From NCBI GenBank assembly GCA_030149175.1, contig JASBSA010000024.1:1-45478 (forward strand): DNA of 45,478 nt, given 5' to 3'. Below the pieces are notes generated by a model. That model was not told the DNA's origin and ran no database searches. It was given only the letters and a program-made list of their open reading frames with translations. Both the position numbers and the translations under genes were made by a program. Numbering within the stretch: position 1 is the first letter of the stretch; every line of letters begins with the position of its first letter. This stretch comes from Winogradskyella sp. GTDB lineage: Bacteria; Bacteroidota; Bacteroidia; Flavobacteriales; Flavobacteriaceae. Shown one piece after another: positions 7,712-17,298 of the stretch.

Positions 7712-10516
7712 ATGAAGACAATCTTAAAGCTTTTTACATTGCTTTTTTGCGTGGCATCTTTTGCTCAAACCACAATAAAAGGTAAAATTACTGATGAAAC
7801 CGGGTTACCCTTACCTGGTGCAAATATTGTAGTTGTGGACACCACAATAGGTACTGTTTCGGATTTTGACGGAAACTACACCCTATCTGTAGATCAAAAT
7901 CCACCATTTTCAATTCGCGTAAGTTACACAGGCTTTGAAGCCCAAACTATTGAAATAACAAGTAGTGAACAGACCGTAGATGTTGTGCTAAAAGAAGGGA
8001 ACTCATTAGATGAAGTCGTAATTTCTGCTTCTAGAACACCAGAACGTATTTTCGAATCCCCTGTGACTGTTGAGCGTTTTGGATTAAAAGAAATTAAAAA
8101 CACAACATCTATAGACTTTTATGACGGTTTAGAAAATTTAAAAGGTGTAGACATAAATACCAACAGTTTAACTTTTAAATCTATCAACACGAGAGGTTTT
8201 GCAACTTTTGCCAACACTCGCTTCATGCAATTGGTAGACGGAATGGACAACTCGGCCCCAGCACTTAACTTCCCCTTGGGTAACTTGCTAGGGATGACAG
8301 AAACTGATGTGCAAAGTGTAGAATTACTACCAGGTGCAGCTTCTGCATTATATGGCGCCAATGCCTTCAATGGTATTTTATTTATGAGAAGTAAAAACCC
8401 TTTTGATCATCAAGGTATAAGCGGATACATTAAAAGAGGTATCACTTCTCAAGAAGCGGCAGGCGATAATGACTATACAGATTTAGGTATTAGAATGGCT
8501 TATAAGTTTAGTGAAAAATTTGCAGCCAAAGTTAATTTTGGTTATTTAAAAGGAACTGATTGGTTTGCCGTAAATGAAGAAGATAAACTTAATCGTGGAC
8601 TAACTAGAGCTAACATTGATTATGATGGAATTAACGTTTATGGTGATGAAGTTAGCACTAACATAAATGATGTTGCCCAGACTTTAGAAAGTTTAGGATT
8701 AGCTCCTTCTGGCGCCTCTGCACTTGTGCCATCGGTTAACGTAAGTAGAACTGGTTATAATGAAAGAGACTTGACCAATTATAATGCTGAAAGTATTAAG
8801 GCTGATTGGGGACTTTATTTCCGCCCTTGGGAAAATGATTTTGAAATTCAGTATGTTGGTAAAGTAGGCTCCGGTAACACTATTTATCAAGGAGCTAACA
8901 GATATAATATCAAAAACTTCTTCTTACAACAGCACAAATTAGAAATCAGAAATGACAACTTCTTTGTGAGAGGTTATGTTACTGAAGATAAAGCGGGTGA
9001 CTCTTACGATATGGTTTTCACAGGTATCAATATTAACAGAGCGTGGAAAGATGACCAAACTTGGTTTGGTGAATATGTAGGAACTTACATTGGAGCAACT
9101 TTGGGTGGAGCAACCGATACCCAGGCACATGCTGCTGCTAGAGCTCAAGCTGATACTGGTCGTTATTTACCTGGCACACCAGAATTTCAAGCTGCGTTTA
9201 ATAGAAGCATTAACGACCCTGACTTAACTACTGGTTCTAAGTTTCAAGATAATTCAAAAATTTATCACGCAGACGCTAATTACAATTTTGGTGATTTAGT
9301 AGATTTTGCTGAAATTCAAGTTGGTGGTTCTTACAGAAGATACCGTTTAAATTCCTTTGGAACAATATACACAGATAATGATGGGCCTATCAATTATTCT
9401 GAAGTCGGTATATACACACAATTACAAAGGTCTTTAGAGTTATCTGAAAGTGTAGAATTAAAACTTACAGGGTCTTTGAGGTATGATAAGTCTGAATTGT
9501 TTGATGGGTTCTTTTCTCCAAGATTATCCGCTGGTTTCACAATTAATCAAGACCATAATATTAGGGCTTCATTCCAAACAGGATTCAGAAACCCAACTAC
9601 TCAAGATTTATACATTGGTTTAGATGTTGGTAGAGCTATTTTAGTGGGTGGTGCACCAGATAATCCAGCAAGAGATGTTAGAAATTACGAATTAAGTGCT
9701 ACCGGTACTTCAATTACAGGGCAAACAAATATTGCCTTTGATGGCTCAGGAGCTTACAATAATTCTTTCGCTGCAAGTTCAGTATCTAATGGTTTTGCGC
9801 TTACTGGTAATCCAGCAGATTTAGAAATTGCCAACTCTGACTTGGTTAAGCCTGAGCAAGTAAGTTCTGTTGAACTTGGTTATCGTGGCAAGTTAGATGG
9901 CATAATAATTGACGCTTCTGTTTACTATAATCAATATAAAGATTTTTTAGCTAACGAAACCGTAATCGCACCGTTTTATGGTGATGTAGAATTAACACAG
10001 GCATTACCTAACGGTACACCTTTAGCAGTGGCAGCAATTGCTAATGGCGATTTTCAAGCATACCAAACCTATACTAACTCTGATGAAGATGTAAATTCTT
10101 ATGGCGCAGCAGTTCAAGTTTCAGCAAAAGTATTTAACGGATTCGACTTGAGCGCTAACTATACTTATGCAAAATTAGACTTTGATGTAAAACAAAATCC
10201 TGATTTTAGAACTTTCTTCAACACACCAGAGCACAAAGTAAAGGCCTCATTTGGTAAGACAGAACTGTTTAAAAACTTTGGCTTCAATGTATCTTGGAGA
10301 TGGAGTGATAACTATTTCTGGGAATCTTCGTTCGGTGATGGTGATGTACCATCTTTTAATGTTCTTGATGCGCAAATTAACTTTAAAGTACCTAGCTTAA
10401 AATCTACATTTAAAGCCGGTGCAACTAACTTGTTACAAGACGAATACTTTACAGCATTTGGTACAGGTTTCATAGGTTCTCAATACTACGTATCTTGGAC
10501 TATTAATAACTTATAA
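7712..10516 (+). CDS. TonB-dependent outer-membrane receptor with CarboxypepD_reg-like domain
   Basis: 934 residues. The signal peptide ends at about residue 19 (FCVASFAQ). Next come a carboxypeptidase-regulatory-like beta domain (about 20-100: TIKGKITDETGLPLPGANIVV, DFDGNYTL), a plug domain (about 105-230, with FKSINTRGF, LVDGMDNSA and LLPGAASALYGANAFNGIL) and a 22-strand barrel ending in the aromatic strand GSQYYVSWTINNL. It should import a nutrient using energy from TonB. The next gene is an SGNH lipoprotein 20 bases downstream, so the two probably work as a surface pair, broadly like SusC with a surface lipoprotein. The substrate cannot be read from sequence; the partner suggests an ester-containing or acylated ligand. 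Confidence 0.93.
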   Translation: MKTILKLFTLLFCVASFAQTTIKGKITDETGLPLPGANIVVVDTTIGTVSDFDGNYTLSVDQNPPFSIRVSYTGFEAQTIEITSSEQTVDVVLKEGNSLDEVVISASRTPERIFESPVTVERFGLKEIKNTTSIDFYDGLENLKGVDINTNSLTFKSINTRGFATFANTRFMQLVDGMDNSAPALNFPLGNLLGMTETDVQSVELLPGAASALYGANAFNGILFMRSKNPFDHQGISGYIKRGITSQEAAGDNDYTDLGIRMAYKFSEKFAAKVNFGYLKGTDWFAVNEEDKLNRGLTRANIDYDGINVYGDEVSTNINDVAQTLESLGLAPSGASALVPSVNVSRTGYNERDLTNYNAESIKADWGLYFRPWENDFEIQYVGKVGSGNTIYQGANRYNIKNFFLQQHKLEIRNDNFFVRGYVTEDKAGDSYDMVFTGININRAWKDDQTWFGEYVGTYIGATLGGATDTQAHAAARAQADTGRYLPGTPEFQAAFNRSINDPDLTTGSKFQDNSKIYHADANYNFGDLVDFAEIQVGGSYRRYRLNSFGTIYTDNDGPINYSEVGIYTQLQRSLELSESVELKLTGSLRYDKSELFDGFFSPRLSAGFTINQDHNIRASFQTGFRNPTTQDLYIGLDVGRAILVGGAPDNPARDVRNYELSATGTSITGQTNIAFDGSGAYNNSFAASSVSNGFALTGNPADLEIANSDLVKPEQVSSVELGYRGKLDGIIIDASVYYNQYKDFLANETVIAPFYGDVELTQALPNGTPLAVAAIANGDFQAYQTYTNSDEDVNSYGAAVQVSAKVFNGFDLSANYTYAKLDFDVKQNPDFRTFFNTPEHKVKASFGKTELFKNFGFNVSWRWSDNYFWESSFGDGDVPSFNVLDAQINFKVPSLKSTFKAGATNLLQDEYFTAFGTGFIGSQYYVSWTINNL

Positions 10517-10536
10517 TAACGGAAAAGAAAATTAAT

Positions 10537-12069
10537 ATGAAAAAAATAAAATATATAGCACTATCATTACTAACCTTAGGAATGGTAGCATGTGAAAATG
10601 ATCTTGTGGAAGATCTGAGAGATAGAAATAATGATAATGATGGTCCATTACCTGAGTTAACAGCTGGTTCGGCAGATTTTTCAAATTATGTAGCTATTGG
10701 TGCTTCATTTACCGCTGGTTTTACAGACAATTCACTCTTTATTGCAAGTCAGGAAAACTCATTCCCTAACATTATGGCAGGTAAATTTGCCAATACAGAT
10801 GGTGGGACTTTTACACAACCTTTAATGAATGATAATTTTGGTGGCTTAGCTGCTGGTGGAATGAGAATTACAGATCCTAGACTAGTTTTTGGCGGAGCTG
10901 GACCTGTTCCCCTTGAGTCAGTTATCGGTCCAGTGACAGTTTCAACTGATATTGCATTAAATAATCCCACAGGGCCATTTAACAATTTAGGAATTCCTGG
11001 CGCTAAGAGTTTTCATTTAGTTGCGCCAGGTTATGGTAATTTGGCTAACTTTCCAGCTGCAGCAAATCCTTATGCTGTTCGTGTCACAGGAAATTCTCCA
11101 AACGCGAGTATTTTAGAGTTAGCTATGGCTCAAAACCCAACATTTTTTTCAATATCTGAAGTAGGAGGAAATGATGTTTTAGGCTATGCTCTGAGTGGCG
11201 GTGACGGTACAAACCCAATAACAGACACAGCAACTTTCAATGCCTCTTTAAATGCGTTGGTGGCTGGTTTAACTTCTACTGGAGCTAAAGGTGTTATTGG
11301 CAACCTACCAAATATTACAAGTTTGTCTCATTTCACAACTGTTCCTCATAACCCAGTACCATTAGACGCTGCAACTGCAGGGTTTTTAAATAGTGCTAGT
11401 GCATATGGTGCATATAATGCTGGCGTAGCTCAAGCCCTAGCTGGCTTAGTACAATTTGGTCAAATAACACAAGAAATGGCTGATGCCGAATTAGCAAAAA
11501 GAACTATTACTTTTTCTGCAGGTGAAGGTAATGCTGTTGTAATTATGGACGAGAGTTTAATTGACTTAACAAGTTTAAATCCAGCACTTGTAAGTATGAG
11601 GCAAGCAACTGAGGAAGACTTAGTCGTTTTACCCGCTTCAAGCTTTATAGGTACTGAAGCTATACCAGGAAATCCACAAACAGTTAATGGAGTTGCTATC
11701 CCTTTAGCCGACAAATGGGTTTTAACCCCTGAAGAGCAACAAGAGATTGCAGATGCCACAGAAGCTTACAATGCAACAATATCTTCTGTTGCGAGTACAA
11801 ACAATTTAGCTTTAGTAGATTTAAATTCTATATTAGAACAGGCTTCAACTACTGGAATTATATTTGATGATTATAATATGAACACAGATCTAGTTTTTGG
11901 TGGTTTAGTAAGTTTAGATGGTGTACATTTAACGGCAAGAGGCTATGCCTTAATGGCTAATAGTTTCTTACAAGCTATTGATGCAACTTATGGTTCAAAT
12001 TTTGAAGCCTCAGGAAATTTAGCTAAAGCAGGAGATTTTCCAACCAACTACTCGCCTACTTTACAATAG
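10537..12069 (+). CDS. SGNH/GDSL-type hydrolase lipoprotein
   Basis: 510 residues with a lipobox LGMVAC (Cys19), so it is probably anchored at the outer membrane. SGNH blocks are visible: block I is YVAIGASFTAGF, with the predicted nucleophile S57 in a GAS context instead of GDS; block III is SEVGGNDVLGYA; block V is LDGVHLTARGYALMANSF, with the Asp-x-x-His pair. A long insertion of roughly 200 residues separates blocks III and V. The protein should cleave an ester or acyl group, perhaps on the ligand taken up by the TonB receptor encoded just before it. A terminator follows the gene. Confidence 0.85.
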   Translation: MKKIKYIALSLLTLGMVACENDLVEDLRDRNNDNDGPLPELTAGSADFSNYVAIGASFTAGFTDNSLFIASQENSFPNIMAGKFANTDGGTFTQPLMNDNFGGLAAGGMRITDPRLVFGGAGPVPLESVIGPVTVSTDIALNNPTGPFNNLGIPGAKSFHLVAPGYGNLANFPAAANPYAVRVTGNSPNASILELAMAQNPTFFSISEVGGNDVLGYALSGGDGTNPITDTATFNASLNALVAGLTSTGAKGVIGNLPNITSLSHFTTVPHNPVPLDAATAGFLNSASAYGAYNAGVAQALAGLVQFGQITQEMADAELAKRTITFSAGEGNAVVIMDESLIDLTSLNPALVSMRQATEEDLVVLPASSFIGTEAIPGNPQTVNGVAIPLADKWVLTPEEQQEIADATEAYNATISSVASTNNLALVDLNSILEQASTTGIIFDDYNMNTDLVFGGLVSLDGVHLTARGYALMANSFLQAIDATYGSNFEASGNLAKAGDFPTNYSPTLQ

Positions 12070-12092
12070 AAATAACTTTTATTTATAATGAT

Positions 12093-12122
12093 AAAACACG
12101 CTCAAATTGGGCGTGTTTTTTT
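12093..12122 (+). terminator. Rho-independent terminator after the SGNH gene
   Basis: The arms AAAACACGC and GCGTGTTTT enclose a 9-base loop and run into a T-stretch, 24 bases after the stop codon. Confidence 0.9.
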
Positions 12123-12157
12123 TATTCAAAAAAGAACTATTTTTTTAAATAAAACTA

Positions 12158-12165
12158 TATCTTTG
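12158..12165 (+). promoter_or_regulatory. -7 promoter box for atpD
   Basis: TATCTTTG followed by C fits TAnnTTTG exactly. It lies 86 bases before the atpD start and after the terminator of the previous operon, so atpD-atpC begins its own transcript. Confidence 0.65.
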
Positions 12166-12248
12166 CAGCGCGAAAAAACACATGTACTCAGCACTTACAA
12201 AAAGTGTTGTTTTTCAGATTTAAATTATTGCAAAACAAAAACATATAA

Positions 12249-13760
<1,512 letters not shown>

Positions 13761-13769
13761 ATTAGTTGG

Positions 13770-13826
13770 CAGTAATCAGTCTTCAGTCTTCATGGACTGC
13801 AAACTGTAAACTGCAGACTGCAAACT
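13770..13826. repeat. Heptad-phased inverted repeat between atpD and atpC
   Basis: CAGT occurs at 13770, 13777 and 13784 (with a decayed CATG at 13791), exactly every 7 bases. It is followed by ACTG at 13796, 13803, 13810 and 13817 (with ACT at 13824), again every 7 bases. Since ACTG is the reverse complement of CAGT, the two arrays form an imperfect hairpin. The element fills most of the 76-base gap between the two ATP synthase genes. Confidence 0.8.
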
Positions 13827-13836
13827 AAAAAAAAAT

Positions 13837-14130
13837 ATGTATTTAGAGATTGTATCACCAGAGGCTACTTTATTTAGTTCAGAAGTTGATTCTGTGGTAG
13901 TACCAGGTGTAAATGGTGAGTTTGAAATGTTATCTAATCACGCTCCTGTAGTTTCTATCTTAAGTGAAGGCACTATTAGAATCAAAACACACACACAAAG
14001 TCATTTAGTTTTTGATGAACTGCACGGAGATGTTATTCCTCATGCTGACGATAAGAAAGTGTTAACTGTTAAGATTAGCTCTGGTACTATAGAAATGAAA
14101 GATAATAAGCTGATCATTTTAGCCGATTAA
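13837..14130 (+). CDS. atpC: F0F1 ATP synthase subunit epsilon (short form)
   Basis: 97 residues. The N-terminal beta-sandwich that contacts the rotor is clear: MYLEIVSPEATLFSSEVDSVVVPGVNGEFEMLSNHAPVVS. The C-terminal helical hairpin that inhibits ATP hydrolysis in many bacteria is missing, since usual lengths are 130-140 residues. The frame ends cleanly at IILAD, with the terminator close behind, so this looks like the short form known in Bacteroidota and not a broken gene. It is probably co-transcribed with atpD across the repeat-filled gap. Confidence 0.95.
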   Translation: MYLEIVSPEATLFSSEVDSVVVPGVNGEFEMLSNHAPVVSILSEGTIRIKTHTQSHLVFDELHGDVIPHADDKKVLTVKISSGTIEMKDNKLIILAD

Positions 14131-14149
14131 GAAGAATATTAGATATAAT

Positions 14150-14184
14150 AAAAAGCGCTAAATTTTTAGATTTAGTGCTTTTTT
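14150..14184. terminator. Bidirectional terminator between atpC and umuD
   Basis: AAAAAGCGCTAAAT pairs with ATTTAGTGCTTTTT (one wobble) around a short loop. It has T-runs on both strands and lies between two convergent genes. Confidence 0.85.
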
Positions 14185-14186
14185 AT

Positions 14187-14630
14187 TTAATATACTTTTT
14201 TAATCACATTTGTAACGATTCCCCAAATCACAAAATCATTCTCTTCAGTAACTTTTATTGGAGGATAATCAGGATTTTCGGGTTGTAACCATACCTCACC
14301 TTTTTCTACCCTTAGACGTTTCACTGTAAATTCACCATCTAAAAAACAGACCGCTATTTTATTGTTTTTAGGTTCTAAACTACGATCTACAATTAACAAG
14401 TCGTTATCGTCAAGGCCTGCTCCTATCATAGATTGACCGCTAACACGTGCATAGAAAGTTGCTTCCTTGTTTTTAATCAGCTCCTCATCTAAAGACAAAC
14501 GTTGTTCTTTAAAATCGTCTGCAGGAGATGGAAAACCAGCAGAAATTCCTGTATCAAAGAAATTTGCTCCTGCATCTTCAATAGGTTCTGGAACGAAAAA
14601 GGTTAAATTATTAGACTTGTATGTTATCAT
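14187..14630 (-). CDS. umuD: UmuD-like self-cleaving protein of DNA polymerase V (S24 family)
   Basis: 147 residues. The LexA/UmuD peptidase fold is visible: a cleavage-type Ala31-Gly32 bond in SAGFPSPADD, the nucleophile Ser67 in VSGQSMIGAG and the general base Lys104 in EFTVKRL. Self-cleavage would produce the active accessory subunit for error-prone translesion synthesis. Its ATG overlaps the TGA of umuC by four bases (ATGA), so it is translated after umuC, which is the reverse of the E. coli umuDC order. Confidence 0.92.
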   Translation of the reverse strand: MITYKSNNLTFFVPEPIEDAGANFFDTGISAGFPSPADDFKEQRLSLDEELIKNKEATFYARVSGQSMIGAGLDDNDLLIVDRSLEPKNNKIAVCFLDGEFTVKRLRVEKGEVWLQPENPDYPPIKVTEENDFVIWGIVTNVIKKVY

Positions 14631-15883
14631 TTTACAATAATAATATCATTAATATTTGTTGTATATCTTGGTGAAAGGCGTTCTTGCCGCATTTTCCATG
14701 TGCGATTTAAATCTTGATTACCAATTTTTATTTTATCACTTTTATACTTACCGTTAATTTTATCTATGGCAGACATCAAAGGTTTGTGTTTTGGGTCTTC
14801 GCAAGCAAACATATCTAATTGATAATTATCTGTTGGCACCAGGCCTGTAACTACAACTCCTGCCCTTTTGTATTTAATTCCTTTTTTAAAAATAGTATCT
14901 ACAGCCTTAACAGCTTGTTTGCTAATTATTAGAGAGGAATCCGTAGGATAAGGAAAGTTTATAATTGTGCTTGCCTTATGCTGCTCTAAATCTTTTTTGT
15001 GCCTATTACTGCTGATAGACACAATAACCATATGGCAACTAGAACCTTGTTGTCTCAATTTTTCGGCACAACGTGTTGCAAAGGTAGAAACACGTTCTTT
15101 TATATAATTAATGTCGTCATAGGTATAATCAAAACTTCGTGTGGTAGCAATGGCGCGTTTACGAGTTGGCTCGTCTAACTCTATTTTAGAAATGCCCTCT
15201 AAGTCTTTTTTAAGTCTCCACTCGGTGATAGAAAATGTCTGCCTTACCCATTCGTCATCCAATTGTGTAAAATCATATGCCGTTTTACAGCCTTTAGCAT
15301 TTAATCTTTTTTGGAGACCTCTACCAATTCCCCAAACATTTTCGAGTTTCATCCATTTCAACGCTTTGATTCTAGAGCTTTCTGAATCTATAATATAGAC
15401 ACCTTTGGTTTGTTCAGGAAACTTTCGTGCTATTTTGTTTGCTACCTTGCTCAAAGCTTTTGTTGGTGCGATGCCCACACAAGTTGGTATGCCTGTCCAC
15501 TTTAAAATTCGCTGCCGTATCTGATTTCCATAATCATTAAAATCGTAGTTCTCAAATCCTTTAAACTGAAGAAATGCCTCATCTATACTATACACCTCAA
15601 CATCTGGAGTAAAGTGCTCCAGTATTTTCATTACACGACTGCTCATATCGCCATATAACGGATAGTTAGACGATAGTACCGTAATATTATTGGTCTTACA
15701 AAAGCCTTCCCATTTAAAAATCGGTGCACCAAAAGGTAAGTTTATCGCTTTAGCTTCATCGCTCATAGAAATAACACAACCGTCATTATTGCTAAGAATA
15801 GCAACTGGTTTACCGTTTAGGCTAGGGTTAAAAACCCTTTCGCAAGAGGCATAAAAATTATTACAATCTACAAGTGCATACAT
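14627..15883 (-). CDS. umuC: Y-family DNA polymerase, UmuC subunit
   Basis: 418 residues from the ATG at 15883. A start 27 bases further upstream is possible in frame but would lie inside the likely promoter. Catalytic motifs: MYALVDCNNFYASCERVF with the metal-binding Asp6, and VYSIDEAFLQF with D101 and E102. SNNDGCVISMSDEAK and the helix-hairpin-helix-like NVWGIGRGLQKRLNAKG are typical of UmuC. It copies damaged DNA at the cost of accuracy. A box TATCTTTA lies just before the start, so the mRNA leader would be very short. I do not recognise a LexA box. Confidence 0.95.
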   Translation of the reverse strand: MYALVDCNNFYASCERVFNPSLNGKPVAILSNNDGCVISMSDEAKAINLPFGAPIFKWEGFCKTNNITVLSSNYPLYGDMSSRVMKILEHFTPDVEVYSIDEAFLQFKGFENYDFNDYGNQIRQRILKWTGIPTCVGIAPTKALSKVANKIARKFPEQTKGVYIIDSESSRIKALKWMKLENVWGIGRGLQKRLNAKGCKTAYDFTQLDDEWVRQTFSITEWRLKKDLEGISKIELDEPTRKRAIATTRSFDYTYDDINYIKERVSTFATRCAEKLRQQGSSCHMVIVSISSNRHKKDLEQHKASTIINFPYPTDSSLIISKQAVKAVDTIFKKGIKYKRAGVVVTGLVPTDNYQLDMFACEDPKHKPLMSAIDKINGKYKSDKIKIGNQDLNRTWKMRQERLSPRYTTNINDIIIVK

Positions 15884-15902
15884 AGACGTAAAGATACGAA
15901 AA

Positions 15903-15933
15903 GACCTCACAGATTTTTAAACTCTGTGAGGCC
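15903..15933 (-). terminator. Hairpin between the HTH gene and umuC
   Basis: CCTCACAGA (15905-15913) and TCTGTGAGG (15923-15931) form a perfect 9-base-pair stem with a 9-base loop. Read on the minus strand it follows the stop of the HTH gene and is trailed by TCTTTT, so it is probably a weak terminator for that operon. It lies directly upstream of the umuC promoter, so an operator role is also possible. Confidence 0.65.
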
Positions 15934-15957
15934 TCAACACTTAATTTAACATCTTGC

Positions 15958-16164
15958 TTAATACTCTATATACTCTAAGATATCACTTGGTTGGCAATCT
16001 AGCGCTTTACATATGGCTTCTAGGGTAGAAAACCTAATAGCCTTTGCTTTTCCTGTTTTAAGTATGGAAAGATTGGCTGTAGTAATACCTATAATTTCAG
16101 CAAGTTCGTTGCTTTTCATGCCTCGCTTGGCCAGCATTATGTCAAGGTTTACAACTATTGGCAT
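15958..16164 (-). CDS. Small XRE/Cro-type helix-turn-helix regulator
   Basis: 68 residues, almost entirely one Cro/CI-type DNA-binding domain: MLAKRGMKSNELAEIIGITTANLSILKTGKAKAIRF, then TLEAICKALDCQPSDILEY. This short form is commonly encoded just after a DUF2975 membrane protein, as here (2-base gap). It probably controls its own operon through two palindromes at 16688-16704 and 16720-16736. How the membrane partner affects it is unknown. Confidence 0.93.
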   Translation of the reverse strand: MPIVVNLDIMLAKRGMKSNELAEIIGITTANLSILKTGKAKAIRFSTLEAICKALDCQPSDILEYIEY

Positions 16165-16166
16165 AA

Positions 16167-16676
16167 TTAAACGGTTAATTCATTTTCTTCTTTTGCTTGT
16201 TTTGCTACTTTAAATACTTCAGACAGCACCATAAAGAATAACCCAAGACATATTAGAATAATGTGAGGTGTCAATCCTAAACTAATTTTGAACTCTCCTT
16301 TTAATAATAATCGTGCCGCAAAAGTCACAAACGTACCACCTAAGCCAACACCTATTAGCATATACCCTATTTTATAGAAATTGATTATAACATCACTATG
16401 AAATGGTTTCATTTGTTGAAAATACCGAAGTGTTTTGCGAAAGATAAACAAGCAATAAATAGATACCAACCCAATTACGACATAAATAAGTGCTATCAAC
16501 TGTTTTAACCATTCGGGTTGGTTTTCAGCTAAAAAAACACCATTAAAGACAGAATTGAATATACTTGAGTCTACAAAAACATAAACTGCAAAAAATACTA
16601 AAAGACCTATCATAGGGATACAAGTTACAATCCATACAAAATCAACCAAGCTTTTTAGGATAACTAATTTTCTCAT
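16167..16676 (-). CDS. DUF2975 family membrane protein
   Basis: 169 residues with four predicted membrane segments (about residues 13-35, 58-80, 100-122 and 134-155) and short loops, the usual build of DUF2975. The family is regularly paired with a small HTH regulator, and here the regulator gene follows after two bases. It may act as a membrane sensor or anti-regulator for that protein; this is inference from gene pairing. The promoter carries two palindromes. Confidence 0.88.
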   Translation of the reverse strand: MRKLVILKSLVDFVWIVTCIPMIGLLVFFAVYVFVDSSIFNSVFNGVFLAENQPEWLKQLIALIYVVIGLVSIYCLFIFRKTLRYFQQMKPFHSDVIINFYKIGYMLIGVGLGGTFVTFAARLLLKGEFKISLGLTPHIILICLGLFFMVLSEVFKVAKQAKEENELTV

Positions 16677-16687
16677 GACTAAAAAAA

Positions 16688-16704
16688 TTATTGTTTTACG
16701 ATAA
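16688..16704. promoter_or_regulatory. Operator-like palindrome 1 at the DUF2975-HTH promoter
   Basis: TTATTGTTTTACGATAA is an inverted repeat with 7-base arms and a single mismatch. It lies directly downstream of the -7 box of the minus-strand promoter, so it covers the transcription start. Confidence 0.65.
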
Positions 16705-16712
16705 CAAATATA
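16705..16712 (-). promoter_or_regulatory. -7 promoter box for the DUF2975-HTH operon
   Basis: On the minus strand this reads TATATTTG, an exact TAnnTTTG match. It lies 28 bases before the start codon and is bracketed by the two palindromes. Confidence 0.65.
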
Positions 16713-16719
16713 AAAATTA

Positions 16720-16736
16720 TTATTGTTTTACAATAA
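16720..16736. promoter_or_regulatory. Operator-like palindrome 2 at the DUF2975-HTH promoter
   Basis: TTATTGTTTTACAATAA is a perfect inverted repeat with 7-base arms and a 3-base centre. Its centre is 32 bases, about three helical turns, from that of palindrome 1. It covers the spacer upstream of the -7 box. Confidence 0.7.
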
Positions 16737-16817
16737 TTTTTTATTGAAAAAAGATAATTCTATACTAACACTTCTTGTTTTTTTGAAAAATAAATTAACC
16801 TTAATTATATTTAGACA

Positions 16818-17243
16818 ATGCAAAATACATTTTCTACCATAGCACGTTTTAATTATTCTTCTGAAGCCGAAATTATAAAGGGACGCTTAGAAGCAGATGG
16901 CATTAAAGTATTTTTAAAAGATAACATTACCATAGATACCGATCCTTTAGTCAGTAATGCTATTGGAGGAATAAAACTAAACGTCTTAGCAAAAGATGAA
17001 GCCAAAGCCAAGGATATCCTTAAGTCTATTTCCTCTTATGCTTTGGATGATAACGGCAATGCACTTATTTGTCCTAGTTGCAATAGTCACAGTATAAGCT
17101 TATACTCAACAATTAATAGCTTCAAGTCCTTTTTTCATTTTATTATCGGAATTCTTTTTGGCACACTTCCTTTTAGTGCACGCTACGAATACAAATGCGA
17201 TAACTGTGGAGCTAAAATTGATTCTAAACACCAAGCGTTATAA
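16818..17243 (+). CDS. DUF2007-type protein with split zinc ribbon and a hydrophobic hairpin
   Basis: 141 residues. The first 72 fit DUF2007 (ARFNYSSEAEIIKGRLEADGIKVFLKD, then GGIKLNVLAKDEAKAKDILKSI), a ferredoxin-like fold proposed to act in signalling. The C-terminal part has CPSC (C85, C88) and CDNC (C127, C130), a four-cysteine zinc ribbon. The two halves of the ribbon are separated by a hydrophobic stretch (about 103-120, FFHFIIGILFGTLPF). A box TATATTTA ends four bases before the ATG, so the transcript would be nearly leaderless. Function unknown. Confidence 0.82.
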   Translation: MQNTFSTIARFNYSSEAEIIKGRLEADGIKVFLKDNITIDTDPLVSNAIGGIKLNVLAKDEAKAKDILKSISSYALDDNGNALICPSCNSHSISLYSTINSFKSFFHFIIGILFGTLPFSARYEYKCDNCGAKIDSKHQAL

Positions 17244-17298
17244 TGTTTGGCAATATATAAGAACATCTTTTTCTTGGGTTTATTCTAATCCAAAAAAC

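Noticed and set aside
15141-15398. Antisense frame of 85 codons inside umuC
   Set aside because: It mirrors the coding strand of a well-supported gene and has no promoter or family signature.
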